Shown here: positions 17,654 to 25,811 of the stretch, one piece after another
Position numbering within the stretch: position 1 is the stretch's first letter
Layout of the letters: each line of letters begins with the position of its first letter
DNA from: Candidatus Poribacteria bacterium
GTDB lineage: Bacteria; Poribacteria; WGA-4E; WGA-3G
NCBI GenBank assembly: GCA_007571305.1
Contig: RKRR01000002.1
Location: 1-64,000 of the forward strand
Length of the DNA stretch: 64,000 bases
Direction: 5' to 3'
Notes under the pieces: model-generated
Database searches by the model: none
Told to the model about the DNA's origin: nothing
Seen by the model: only the letters and a program-made list of their open reading frames with translations
Position numbers and translations under genes: made by a program

Positions 17654-18826
17654 TTACGTTGGTGGTGAGTACCTCGCATCAATCCAAGCGCGTTGCTTAC
17701 CACTGTCTACAGCGGCATTGATGAAGTGTACCCCGCGAGCACCATCTTGAACGGTTGGAAAATCGGTATCAAATTCAGTTGGGGTTTCGCCTGCGATTTT
17801 CGCTGCCATTGTCCGTGCGGCGTTCACATAGATATTTGCGAATGCCTCAATAAAGGCTTCAGGGTGTCCGAAGGGTATCCGCGAGTTGTGTTGAACGACC
17901 TCAGATAGATAGTCGTTGCCGCGTTTGTAGACCTGTTCGGGACCATCGGGGAAGCGAACGTAGAGATAGTTCGGATTCTCCTGATGCCATTCCAGCGACG
18001 CGTCTGTGCCATAGACACGGATACGCAAATTATTCTCTTCACCTACTGAGATTTGGGACGCATAAAGTACTCCACGGACCCCATTCTCATAATGCACGAG
18101 TAGATTTCCATCGTCTTCTAACAAGCGTCCCTCTACGAAAGTGGTCATATCTGCACAGATTTCTTCTATTTCCAACCCTGTGATATAGTGTGCCAAATTC
18201 TCAGCGTGGGAACCGATGTCTCCGATACATGAGGAGGCCCCCGCTTGATTCGGATCTGTGCGCCAGACGGCTTGTTTCGCGCCTTCATTCTCTAAAAATG
18301 TGGCGAGCCAGCCCTGAGGGTATTCAACGACAATTTTGCGGAGCGTTCCGAGTTTTCCCTCTTTCACGAGTTCGCGTGCCTGCTTCACCATCGGATAGCC
18401 TGTGTAGTTGTGTGTGAGTGCGAAAACGACATCGTGTTCTTTGACGAGGTTGCATAACGTTTCAGCATCGGCGACCGTTGTTGTCATCGGCTTATCACAG
18501 ACGACGTGGAACCCGGCTTCGATAAAGGTTTTGGCGACATCAAAATGGACGTGGTTCGGTGTCACGATCGAGACGAAATCAATGCGTTCACCATTGGGAA
18601 GTTGGCTCTCCTTCTCTGCCATTTCTTGGTATGATCCGTAGACCCGGTTTGCGTCGAGAAAGAGTTCGCTCCCTTGTTGACGAGACTTTTCGGGTGACGA
18701 TGAGAACGCGCCAGCAACGAGATCAATTTCTCCATCAAGTGCCGCGGCTTTGCGATGAACGGCACCGATGAATGCATCTGGTCCGCCACCTACCATGCCA
18801 TAACGTATTTTCCTATCCAGTGGCAT
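17654..18826 (-). CDS. Gfo/Idh/MocA family oxidoreductase (long form)
   Basis: The 390-residue dehydrogenase has a Rossmann start YGMVGGGPDAFIGAVHR, the catalytic-lysine motif CDKPMTTTVADAE (Asp in place of the usual Glu before Lys), and CIGDIGSHAENLAHYITG as the substrate-domain motif. NAD(P)-dependent action on a sugar or cyclitol is expected. It is probably linked to the isomerase gene 118 bp downstream on the same strand. The gap holds the GATAACCGACAACTG-type repeat sequence also seen elsewhere. AAGGAG lies upstream of the start. Confidence 0.9.
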   Translation of the reverse strand: MPLDRKIRYGMVGGGPDAFIGAVHRKAAALDGEIDLVAGAFSSSPEKSRQQGSELFLDANRVYGSYQEMAEKESQLPNGERIDFVSIVTPNHVHFDVAKTFIEAGFHVVCDKPMTTTVADAETLCNLVKEHDVVFALTHNYTGYPMVKQARELVKEGKLGTLRKIVVEYPQGWLATFLENEGAKQAVWRTDPNQAGASSCIGDIGSHAENLAHYITGLEIEEICADMTTFVEGRLLEDDGNLLVHYENGVRGVLYASQISVGEENNLRIRVYGTDASLEWHQENPNYLYVRFPDGPEQVYKRGNDYLSEVVQHNSRIPFGHPEAFIEAFANIYVNAARTMAAKIAGETPTEFDTDFPTVQDGARGVHFINAAVDSGKQRAWIDARYSPPT

Positions 18827-19001
18827 CTTGCGTATTTTCTCCTTCGAAAATAAAGTATTTTAATTCCAATTTATATTTTTCCACATTTGATGATTTTTTT
18901 CAAGAATTTTTGTGGGTGCGTAAAATGTTTGACGAAAAATGGGGCAGCGGAGCAGTGGAAGGATGGAAGGAAACGATAGGTGCGCAAATATTTTGGCAAG
19001 T
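18827..19001. other. Intergenic stretch, AT-rich, no gene seen
   Basis: This is the upstream region of the minus-strand Gfo/Idh/MocA gene. It holds A/T-rich tracts but no clear hairpin, promoter pair or coding sequence. The 83-codon open frame across it has no recognisable composition or ribosome site. It ends at the first GCGGATT-type repeat, after which about 110 further bases before the DUF5615 gene also show nothing. Confidence 0.4.
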
Positions 19002-19040
19002 ATCTGAATTGCGGATTTCACAAATGACGCGAATTGACGC
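19002..19040 (+). repeat. GCGGATT-type dispersed repeat, copy 1
   Basis: TCTGAATTGCGGATT is followed by TCACAAATGACGCGAATT. It matches the copies at 19826, 20361 and (inverted) 20509, with several substitutions. Confidence 0.6.
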
Positions 19041-19149
19041 TCTGTAACATCAAGCAATCCGTTAATCGGAGAACTGCATGACTCTATCTGTGCTCTGGAT
19101 GTGTTTTCCAAATGGCGATTTCTCTGTTGGTTGTTGGCGTTTCACCCCA

Positions 19150-19482
19150 TCACCACAGAATAAACAATCCTGCATTTGCGTCCCTTGCAAATTCTTTAAT
19201 ATCAGCGAAGTGCTTTCTCAAATTGTATTCGACAGTGCTTGTAGAACAATTCCCTATCCTGATCCAAATCACTTTTGGGGGATAACCATGAATAACGCTC
19301 CTATTCCTAAAGTCTGTATCCTTTGAAACGATGATATAGCCATTATCACGAGCGTAATCCCATAACTCGGTATCCGTTGCCGTATTTAATCCTATTGTTT
19401 TGACATGGGTAGAATTAGGAAACAGGACCGCCAGCAGTGTCCCCAGTTGGTCGGATAGGTTCTGATCGAATAGAAGTTTCAT
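19150..19482 (-). CDS. DUF5615 PIN-like protein (putative toxin)
   Basis: From the ATG at 19482 the product has 110 residues, starting MKLLFDQNLSDQL. This is the DUF5615/Mut7-C-like start with an early catalytic Asp. VSKDTDFRNR carries the second acidic pair, and TELWDYARDNGYIIV precedes it. The fold is PIN-like, and such proteins are assumed to be RNases partnered with DUF433 proteins. The longer frame to 19530 adds 16 basic residues without homology. Its start lies inside the upstream DUF433 gene (68-bp overlap), so translation is probably coupled. The toxic role is inferred from family and pairing. Confidence 0.82.
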   Translation of the reverse strand: MKLLFDQNLSDQLGTLLAVLFPNSTHVKTIGLNTATDTELWDYARDNGYIIVSKDTDFRNRSVIHGYPPKVIWIRIGNCSTSTVEYNLRKHFADIKEFARDANAGLFILW

Positions 19483-19708
19483 CTGTGTAGACGACCATCT
19501 GCGATTTTTCCTTGTCCGCAGCGTAAGCAAAACAGGCGCGAATATCTGTCTCGGTTAACTCGGGAAAATCGTGGAGGATTTCCACGACTGTCATCCCGGA
19601 TGCAAGGTATTCAAAGACATCGTAAACGGTGATCCGCATTCCCCGAATACACGGCTGCCCGCTGCGTTTCCCCGGTTCAATGGTAATAATGTCTCTATAG
19701 TCGTTCAT
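19415..19708 (-). CDS. DUF433 protein (putative antitoxin)
   Basis: The 97-residue protein has the DUF433 core ITIEPGKRSGQPCIRGMRI, then VYDVFEYLASGM and LTETDIRACFAYAAD, which form a small winged-helix DNA-binding domain. The last 25 residues go past the usual family end and overlap the toxin gene, so this tail may be non-functional. It probably represses its own operon and blocks the DUF5615 partner. Confidence 0.82.
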   Translation of the reverse strand: MNDYRDIITIEPGKRSGQPCIRGMRITVYDVFEYLASGMTVVEILHDFPELTETDIRACFAYAADKEKSQMVVYTDETSIRSEPIRPTGDTAGGPVS

Positions 19709-19825
19709 GGTATTCGTCTCTTTCTAAAAACTATGAAAAAAGTATACCACAACTCGTATCGGTTATCAATTGTTTCATTAGGAGATTTCCAATTGGCAGG
19801 TTAGCGGTTAGCAGTTTTTTATTAT

Positions 19826-19863
19826 TCGAATTGCGGATTACCGTGGATGACGCGGATTTTTGT
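19826..19863 (+). repeat. GCGGATT-type dispersed repeat, copy 2
   Basis: CGAATTGCGGATTACCG is followed by TGGATGACGCGGATTTTTG. It lies between the DUF433 and GxxExxY genes. Just before it (19765-19815) is AT-rich sequence with TATCGGTTATC and GGTTAGCGGTTAGCAG motifs, a second simple-repeat type. Confidence 0.6.
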
Positions 19864-19900
19864 TTTGGGATCTGTTAGGTTCACTTTCTCAAAGTAAGGT

Positions 19901-20308
19901 TCAATTGTGTATCCGGGGATTGGGTTGTGAAAGGATTAATCTTTTGTATTTTAGACTTTTCTCCCCGAAATTGATTAATAAGCCTACTTCCAAACGGTAG
20001 GCTTTCAAATAATTTAAGAGTTGTGCCTCGTGTACATTTTCTAATGCCGTGATAGCCTTCAACTCCACTAATACATTTCCTGCCACGACAAAATCTGCTC
20101 TGCGTCTGCCGATAGGCTCTGGGAAATCCTTGTAGAAAATATCGTGCTCAACCTCACGTGCAAATTCCAGTCCCGCTTTTCTCATCTCAATTGCTAACGC
20201 ACGTTGATAAATCACTTCTTGGAAGCCATTGCCTAAGAATTTATGCACCTCAAATGCTGCTCCGATTATCTTTCCTGTTATGTCTTGGTATTTCAGATTA
20301 GTTTTCAT
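19901..20308 (-). CDS. GxxExxY family protein
   Basis: The 135-residue protein is a clear GxxExxY family member: GNGFQEVIY gives the name motif at about residues 27-35, followed by RRADFVVAGNVLVELKA (Asp and Glu-x-Lys) and QLLNYLKAY. The D-ExK layout resembles a PD-(D/E)XK nuclease core. The function is unproven. AAGGACATCACGAA precedes the ATG. These genes are often strewn among short repeats in environmental genomes, and here GCGGATT-type repeats lie on both sides. Confidence 0.85.
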   Translation of the reverse strand: MKTNLKYQDITGKIIGAAFEVHKFLGNGFQEVIYQRALAIEMRKAGLEFAREVEHDIFYKDFPEPIGRRRADFVVAGNVLVELKAITALENVHEAQLLNYLKAYRLEVGLLINFGEKSLKYKRLILSQPNPRIHN

Positions 20309-20360
20309 TTCGTGATGTCCTTCCTGTAGGAGGTGGTTGAAATTGCATATTATCTTTTTC

Positions 20361-20408
20361 GTCTGAATCGCGGATTATCACAGATTACACGGATTAACGC
20401 GGATTTTA
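20361..20408 (+). repeat. GCGGATT-type dispersed repeat, copy 3
   Basis: TCTGAATCGCGGATTATCAC is followed by AGATTACACGGATT and AACGCGGATTTT. It forms a long imperfect inverted repeat with copy 4, which begins about 100 bp away. Confidence 0.7.
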
Positions 20409-20508
20409 AGGTCTCCGCTGCTGTGAAGTGCCTCACAAGGAAAAACATCAAAGATTGATACGGAAAAACTTGCTGTCATTCCGGAAAATAACTTGTCGAT
20501 ACTAAAGT

Positions 20509-20558
20509 CAAAAATCCGCGTCATCTGTGTCATCCGCGATAATCCGCGATTCAGACAC
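20509..20558 (-). repeat. GCGGATT-type dispersed repeat, copy 4 (inverted)
   Basis: On the minus strand it reads GTCTGAATCGCGGATTATCG, then GATGACACAGATGACGCGG. It runs into the 3' end of the methylase remnant. Confidence 0.7.
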
Positions 20559-20949
20559 TCCCCTCCACAATCGCAATCTCACCGTCGGTTAAGCCATATA
20601 AGGCGTATCCCAGTTGGTCTATCTCTTTTTCAAGGTCGGAAATGTCTGCCTCAGGGTTGGCACACTTGGCATCCAGAATCTTGTCAACTAATGCAATAAT
20701 TGGAGATTGCTGTTCAGGTGATACATCCGGAATAGGTAACTTTTTCCAGTCATCAGGGTAAAAATTTAAATTGCTGCGCCTATTTGCTCGCAAGAAATCA
20801 CGCGCACAACTTGAATTCATTATCCCAATAACATGAGTTTGATTTACATTCATGACAATTCCAGCGGCCGATATGCCTTGTATCATGTGCATTGAGCCCT
20901 CTAACATGTATAGACCCACACTGCGGATATTCTGGTGATCCTTGCCGTA
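20551..20949 (-). pseudogene. C-terminal remnant of a TaqI/Eco57I-like DNA methylase-specificity protein
   Basis: The minus-strand frame after a stop at 20952-20950 reads YGKDHQNIRSVGLYMLEGS, then RANRRSNLNFYPDDWKKLPI and SPIIALVDKILDAK. These match the C-terminal target-recognition region of class I N6-adenine methylases fused to restriction enzymes. The upstream 700-900 residues of such proteins are absent, and no start with a ribosome site is seen. It is best read as debris of a lost restriction-modification gene, in a repeat-rich zone with a TA pair and a GxxExxY gene. Confidence 0.7.
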
Positions 20950-21291
20950 TTAGAACGCTCCAAATACGCTATACAATCCGCATGGATCGGGGAGACATCT
21001 CCATAACTTCCATGAGATGCATCGGAAGACTCCTATTCTAAGTGTTGCTTTTTTCTCATGATCCCTGCTACAATACTCAGATAAACCTGAAGACAAAAAA
21101 ACAACCCGCTTTTTGGGTTCGATAAGGGACTGGCAATCTCCTATTTTACTTATCGAGTATTATATTGTTTTTTGAGAATTAGAAGAAACAAAAGTTCACT
21201 ATCTACAAGGATTCAGAGCGATTTTTTGCAACTTTTTGCGATTCCAAAACGACTAAGTCCGTAAAAATAAGTGATAGGAAATTTAAAAACA
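20950..21291. other. Intergenic region between methylase remnant and ArsA-like gene
   Basis: No complete gene is seen. Up to about 21000 it may still hold decayed methylase sequence. A weak hairpin AACCC-GCTTTTT-GGGTT lies near 21100. The last 100 bases are AT-rich with TTTTTTGCAACTTTTTGCG repeats and probably hold the ArsA-like promoter, but no convincing -35/-10 pair is visible. Confidence 0.4.
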
Positions 21292-22485
21292 GTGCGAATT
21301 ATTCTCTACACAGGCAAAGGAGGTGTCGGCAAAACAACGATCGCCGCCGCTACGGGTATCAAACTCGCAGAACTCGGTTACAAAACGATCGTGATTTCGC
21401 TTGACGTGGCGCATTCGCTGCGAGATGCCTTTGATAACCACGAAAAACTCGTCCATCAGAATGAAAAGAAACAGATCCACATCAAAGACAACCTCTGGAT
21501 ACAAGAAATTAACGTCCAGGAAGCAATTGTCGAATACTGGAACGATGTATATGGCTATATCCGTTCGTTACTGAACCGTTCTGGACTTGATAGCCTCATT
21601 GCTGAAGAGATAGCAGTGTTTCCGGGAATGGAGGAGATTTGTGCGCTCCTGTATATCAACCAATATATCCGCGAAAAAAGCTATGATGTAATTATCCTTG
21701 ATTGTGCACCCACGGGCGAGTCGCTTCGGTTTGTCAGTATCCCTACGACGCTGGAGTGGTACATGAGCCATATTTTCAAATTGGAACGTAATCTTGCGAG
21801 AGTTGCGGGCCCTGTCATAGAACGCGTGAGTTCCGTCCCGATTCCACGAGATAATTACTTCCAGAATATTCAAGATTTATTCGACAAATTGGAAGGGATT
21901 GATGATGTCCTGACAGATCCAAAGATTACGACTGTTCGCTTAGTGACGAATCCGGAAAAAATTGTTATCAAAGAAACGCAGCGGGCGTTTATGTATTTCT
22001 GCCTTTACGGGTTGTGTATTGATGCTGTAATTATCAACCGTATCTTTCCTGATGGCGTTGATGCGACATACTTTGAAGCTTGGAAACGGTCCCAACAGCA
22101 CTACATTGAGGAGGCGATGGATTATTTTTCGGACGTACCAATCTGGAAGGTGAACCTCTTCCAGGAAGAAATCGTGGGAGAATCGGGACTGCACCGGTTA
22201 GCAAATACACTCTATTCAGAGATTGATCCGGCGGATCAGTTCTCTAAAGAACATCCCTATCAATTTAAGAAAATGGGAAATGCCTATCAATTGTCCATGC
22301 GTCTCCCGTTTTTGACCAAAGAGGAAATCGGATTGACAAAACACGGCGATGAGTTAATTGTCACAGTAGGTGGTTTCAAGCAGCATGTCGCACTGCCGCG
22401 AACTCTATCGAACAAAAAAACGACCACAGCGAAACTCACAGGTGATCAACTCGTGATTAAGTTTGAGGGAGAGCATCGGACCTGA
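21292..22485 (+). CDS. ArsA/Get3-family ATPase with C-terminal Hsp20-like domain
   Basis: The product has 397 residues from the GTG at 21292; the in-frame GTG at 21271 would add seven. It opens with the deviant Walker A motif YTGKGGVGKTTIAAATG. ISLDVAHSLRDAF and LDCAPTGESLRF follow as switch and Walker B-type blocks. The end, ELIVTVGGFKQHVALPR to KLTGDQLVIKFEG, matches the ArsA-associated Hsp20-like domain. Family members are soluble dimeric ATPases that handle arsenite or membrane-protein targeting. No arsB or arsR gene is seen, so arsenic resistance is not supported. The next gene begins 5 bp later, suggesting an operon. Confidence 0.88.
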   Translation: MRIILYTGKGGVGKTTIAAATGIKLAELGYKTIVISLDVAHSLRDAFDNHEKLVHQNEKKQIHIKDNLWIQEINVQEAIVEYWNDVYGYIRSLLNRSGLDSLIAEEIAVFPGMEEICALLYINQYIREKSYDVIILDCAPTGESLRFVSIPTTLEWYMSHIFKLERNLARVAGPVIERVSSVPIPRDNYFQNIQDLFDKLEGIDDVLTDPKITTVRLVTNPEKIVIKETQRAFMYFCLYGLCIDAVIINRIFPDGVDATYFEAWKRSQQHYIEEAMDYFSDVPIWKVNLFQEEIVGESGLHRLANTLYSEIDPADQFSKEHPYQFKKMGNAYQLSMRLPFLTKEEIGLTKHGDELIVTVGGFKQHVALPRTLSNKKTTTAKLTGDQLVIKFEGEHRT

Positions 22486-22490
22486 GGCGT

Positions 22491-23222
22491 ATGGGCAGCA
22501 AAACAGACAGAGCAGCTTTCACTGTAACAGTAACGACGCTTTTAACGTTCTTAATAGCAAGCCACATCGGGACTATCTGGACACTATATCCGAACGTATT
22601 CGTGGCAGTTGTTTTGTGTGTCTATTGTATCCGTCAGATTGATGAGGATGCTTCGCTGCTTTTAAGTAGTTCCATTTTTGGGATAGCGACGACCCTGACG
22701 TACGTCCCGATGGACTGGCTATTCTCGCGAAAGGCACACTTAGTCTTTTATCTGCGTTCAGATTTTCTGTCGAATTTGACGACACCGGTTGGAATAATCC
22801 TGAACTGGATAGTGTTTGCGACGCTGGCGGCATACTGTTACCAGCGGCTTGCGATGATTTTCCGAACCCGTTTTGTGTCTGAGACTGGCAATTCGAGAAT
22901 CGGTTTCATGGGAACTGCGATGTTGGCAGCGGGTGTTACCGGCATCGGCGCGGCGGTGGGAAGTAACATAATTTACGCGCTTGGGGAATCGCATCTGTGG
23001 GTGTGGAATGCAACGCAGGTGGATCAGATACCACAAATAGCGTCTGTACCGGTTTTTGTGCCGGTTTCTTTTTTCGCAACTTTTCTGCTGTGTCCTTACT
23101 TTTTCGGGGTAGCTGGCGGTTTCCCAAGGGAGCAACACGCTGGTGTTGCTGGAATACGGTGCGGCATCTTTATGGGAGCACTGCAGTTCCTCGGTTTTCT
23201 TCTGTTTTATGTCTGGAAATAG
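22491..23222 (+). CDS. Polytopic membrane protein, function unknown
   Basis: The 243-residue protein is highly hydrophobic, with six to seven likely membrane segments (about residues 10-33, 36-50, 58-80, 100-120, 140-165, 180-205, 218-240). It carries small-residue-rich segments such as GVTGIGAAVGSN. No catalytic motif or family is recognised. It follows the ArsA-type ATPase gene by 5 bp, so a shared membrane-related task is plausible; a partner membrane protein would fit the ATPase family, but this is inference. Confidence 0.7.
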   Translation: MGSKTDRAAFTVTVTTLLTFLIASHIGTIWTLYPNVFVAVVLCVYCIRQIDEDASLLLSSSIFGIATTLTYVPMDWLFSRKAHLVFYLRSDFLSNLTTPVGIILNWIVFATLAAYCYQRLAMIFRTRFVSETGNSRIGFMGTAMLAAGVTGIGAAVGSNIIYALGESHLWVWNATQVDQIPQIASVPVFVPVSFFATFLLCPYFFGVAGGFPREQHAGVAGIRCGIFMGALQFLGFLLFYVWK

Positions 23223-23351
23223 GGGCGGGTTGATAAGATATAGATTCATTTCATTAATGCCTTACCTTTCGACTTAAAAAACAACGTATAGGATCATCGA
23301 AAACCTGCGCGGAACGGAGTGGACGTGCAGTTCAGGAGCAATACATTAAAA

Positions 23352-23888
23352 ATGCGTATTCGTTCAACAACAATTTTGGCGGTTCGCCGCGACGGTGAGG
23401 TAGCTATTGGCGGTGATGGTCAGGTCACTTTAGGAGATACAGCGATTAAACACGGTGCCCGCAAAGTACGCAAAATTCATAACGACAAGGTCCTGATCGG
23501 TTTCGCGGGTTCTGCATCGGATGCGATCACCCTCTATGAAAATCTGGAGAAGAAACTGGACCAGTACCGTGGAAATCTTCAAAAATCTGCGGTGGAACTT
23601 GCACGAGAATGGCGCAGCGATAGAGTACTCAGACAGGTAGACGCGCTATTAATCGCTGCAGATGCCAGTGATAGTTACCTCATTTCCGGGAGCGGCGATG
23701 TGATTTCTCCGGATGACGATGTCCTCGCAATCGGTTCTGGTGGGTCTATTGCTCTGGCGGCAGCAAAAGCGATGCTTAAATACTCAGATTTGACCCCAAA
23801 AGAGATTATTTCAGAGTCACTCCAACTCACGAGTGAAATCTGTATCTACACGAATGCTAAAATTGAAGTTGATACCATAAAGACTTAA
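23352..23888 (+). CDS. hslV: ATP-dependent protease subunit HslV (ClpQ)
   Basis: The product has 178 residues from the ATG at 23352. After a short propeptide (MRIRS) comes TTILAVRRDGEVAIGGDGQV, whose first Thr is the catalytic nucleophile of this proteasome-like peptidase. HGARKVRKIHNDKVLIGFAG and IGSGGSIALAAAKAML are further HslV signatures. HslV forms a double hexamer that degrades proteins fed by HslU. A GTG at 23319 would add eleven residues and seems less likely. The partner hslU lies 310 bp downstream, beyond a hairpin and an inserted repeat element, which is unusual for this pair. Confidence 0.96.
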   Translation: MRIRSTTILAVRRDGEVAIGGDGQVTLGDTAIKHGARKVRKIHNDKVLIGFAGSASDAITLYENLEKKLDQYRGNLQKSAVELAREWRSDRVLRQVDALLIAADASDSYLISGSGDVISPDDDVLAIGSGGSIALAAAKAMLKYSDLTPKEIISESLQLTSEICIYTNAKIEVDTIKT

Positions 23889-23895
23889 TACACTT

Positions 23896-23925
23896 AATGC
23901 GATGCTATTCGGAGAGCATCGCATT
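23896..23925 (+). terminator. Perfect hairpin after hslV, possible terminator
   Basis: AATGCGATGCT and AGCATCGCATT form an 11-bp perfect stem with an 8-base loop, eight bases after the hslV stop. The tail is only AAATT, so it may be a weak or Rho-assisted terminator or an mRNA-end stabiliser. Confidence 0.55.
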
Positions 23926-23932
23926 AAATTAT

Positions 23933-24085
23933 ACCCAAGTTGCCAGTTTTGTAGCATAACCTGTTAGGTTGTGCAGCTTCGGGCGCAGACTAACAGTCTA
24001 CGCTACGAAATGCTGCGGTCCCTGAGCATTTTTCAATGAAAAATAGCAGATGCACCTCTAAAAGTGTGTCCGTAGCAACTTAGGT
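23933..24085 (+). mobile_element. MITE-like element, copy A (153 bp)
   Basis: The ends are ACCCAAGTTGC and GCAACTTAGGT, imperfect inverted repeats differing at one base. The flanks carry an exact 8-bp direct repeat TAAATTAT, the expected target duplication. It contains the core hairpin GCATAACC-TGTTA-GGTTGTGC and no reading frame. It is related to the copies at 42895 and 55824, and lies between hslV and hslU. Confidence 0.8.
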
Positions 24086-24198
24086 TAAATTATGGATGCC
24101 CCCTCACAGTGAACAGTCGGAGGAGGAATACGGGCTTCTTCTAAACAAAACGGTTATGAAATAATTGATAGGATTGTTAATTTCACGGAGGTTCACAT

Positions 24199-25686
24199 TT
24201 GGACAGATCGAAAGCAAAGCGCGAGAAAAACCCTTTAGCATCCGCCCTCACACCGAGGCAGATTGTTGCGGAATTAGATAAGTACATTGTTGGGCAGTTT
24301 GAAGCGAAACGTTCTGTTGCGATTGCCCTTCGTAACCGCGCGCGGCGACAGATGCTGGAAGAAGACATGCAGAACGAAGTGTCCCCGAAAAACATTATTA
24401 TGATAGGTTCAACGGGTGTGGGAAAAACTGAAATCGCACGTAGACTCGCGAGCCTCGTTGACGCGCCTTTCATCAAAGTAGAGGCATCAAAGTATACCGA
24501 AATCGGGTACGTGGGGCGAGATGTTGAATCCATGATCCGCGATCTCACCGAAACGGCTATCAGCCGTGTCAAAACCGAGCAAACGGAGGCAGTAGAAGAA
24601 AAAGCACAGGAATCAACAGAAGAACGGTTGCTTGATTGCATCTTCCCGGTTCCACGCTCACTCCAGCGACGACCTCTTTCGCAAGATGAAGAGGATCTTG
24701 ACGAGCCGGAAGAAGAGGACGACGGGGTTATGCAACTCCCGTTCGATATGGGGGGCGACACAGAAACCGAAGTTGAAGAAGCCAGAGAGAAGGAGCGCAA
24801 TCGTTATCTCAAAACCCGAGAGAAATTCAGGGAGTGGCTCAGACAAGGTAGACTTGAGGATAAACCCGTTGAAATCAATGTCAAGCATCAGAACATGCCT
24901 TTTGTAGAAATTTTCTCGCCCGGTGGTATAGAGGAGATGGACATCAATTTCAAGGATATGTTCAGTAACATCCTACCGAATCAGACCAAGAAACGCAGAG
25001 TTCCTGTCTCCGAGGCGCGAACTATTTTGATGCAGGAGGAGTCCGAAAAACTGATTGATATGGATGCTGTCACCAACGAATCGATTCAACGGGTTGAAGA
25101 CTCTGGCATCGTTTTTTTAGACGAAATTGACAAAATTGCCGGAAGAGAATCCCGGCACGGCCCCGACATCTCGCGTGAAGGTGTGCAACGGGATATCCTT
25201 CCTATTATCGAAGGTAGCACAGTGGCCTCGAAATATGGAGCGGTGCGTACGCATCACATCTTATTCATCGCTGCCGGCGCGTTCCATGTCTCAAGCCCAT
25301 CTGACCTTATTCCGGAACTACAGGGTCGGTTTCCGATCCGAGTAGAACTCAAAAGCCTGAATAAGGATGACTTTAAATCTATTCTGACGGAACCGAAAAA
25401 CGCGTTGGTGAAACAATACGCAGCACTGCTGAGTACTGAAGGTGTTGAGGCGACTATTACTGAGGATGCTATTGACGAAATCGCTGCTCTTGCTTTCCAA
25501 GTCAACGAATCGGTCGAGGACATCGGCGCACGCCGCCTGCATACCATCATGGAAAAACTTTTTGAGAACCTATTTTTTGACGCACCTAACTTCGAAAACA
25601 AGCACATCACTATTGATGCGGCGTATGTCAGGTCGGAATTGTCAGAAATTGTTAAAGATCAAGATCTGAGTCGGTACATTCTTTAA
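24199..25686 (+). CDS. hslU: ATP-dependent protease ATPase subunit HslU (ClpY)
   Basis: The 495-residue AAA+ unfoldase begins at a TTG; GGAGG eight bases before it decides this start. It shows [17 protein letters not shown], Walker [14 protein letters not shown] (Ser where HslU usually has Pro), the pore loop in [13 protein letters not shown], an acidic I-domain near residues 150-200, Walker [13 protein letters not shown], and the C-terminal [14 protein letters not shown] that inserts into HslV. It unfolds proteins and passes them to HslV in the cytoplasm. Because hairpin 23896 and MITE copy A lie between the genes, hslU may need its own promoter; none is obvious. Confidence 0.97.
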   Translation: MDRSKAKREKNPLASALTPRQIVAELDKYIVGQFEAKRSVAIALRNRARRQMLEEDMQNEVSPKNIIMIGSTGVGKTEIARRLASLVDAPFIKVEASKYTEIGYVGRDVESMIRDLTETAISRVKTEQTEAVEEKAQESTEERLLDCIFPVPRSLQRRPLSQDEEDLDEPEEEDDGVMQLPFDMGGDTETEVEEAREKERNRYLKTREKFREWLRQGRLEDKPVEINVKHQNMPFVEIFSPGGIEEMDINFKDMFSNILPNQTKKRRVPVSEARTILMQEESEKLIDMDAVTNESIQRVEDSGIVFLDEIDKIAGRESRHGPDISREGVQRDILPIIEGSTVASKYGAVRTHHILFIAAGAFHVSSPSDLIPELQGRFPIRVELKSLNKDDFKSILTEPKNALVKQYAALLSTEGVEATITEDAIDEIAALAFQVNESVEDIGARRLHTIMEKLFENLFFDAPNFENKHITIDAAYVRSELSEIVKDQDLSRYIL

Positions 25687-25811
25687 TAGCTATCCCTCTT
25701 CAGTTGTCAGTTATCAGTTAAAAGAGAGGGATGTTAAACGAACACCTCTTAACCAAAAACTGATAGGGCATCATAGAAAACCCGTACTGACAACCTACAA
25801 CTATTAAAACC

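Noticed and set aside
18860-19111. 83-codon minus-strand open frame in an intergenic gap
   Set aside because: It crosses a GCGGATT-type repeat and AT-rich DNA and has no family features.
21292-22485. Arsenic-resistance operon around the ArsA-type ATPase
   Set aside because: No arsB, arsR, arsC or arsenite-binding Cys cluster is seen; the Hsp20-like tail fits the wider ArsA/Get3 family.
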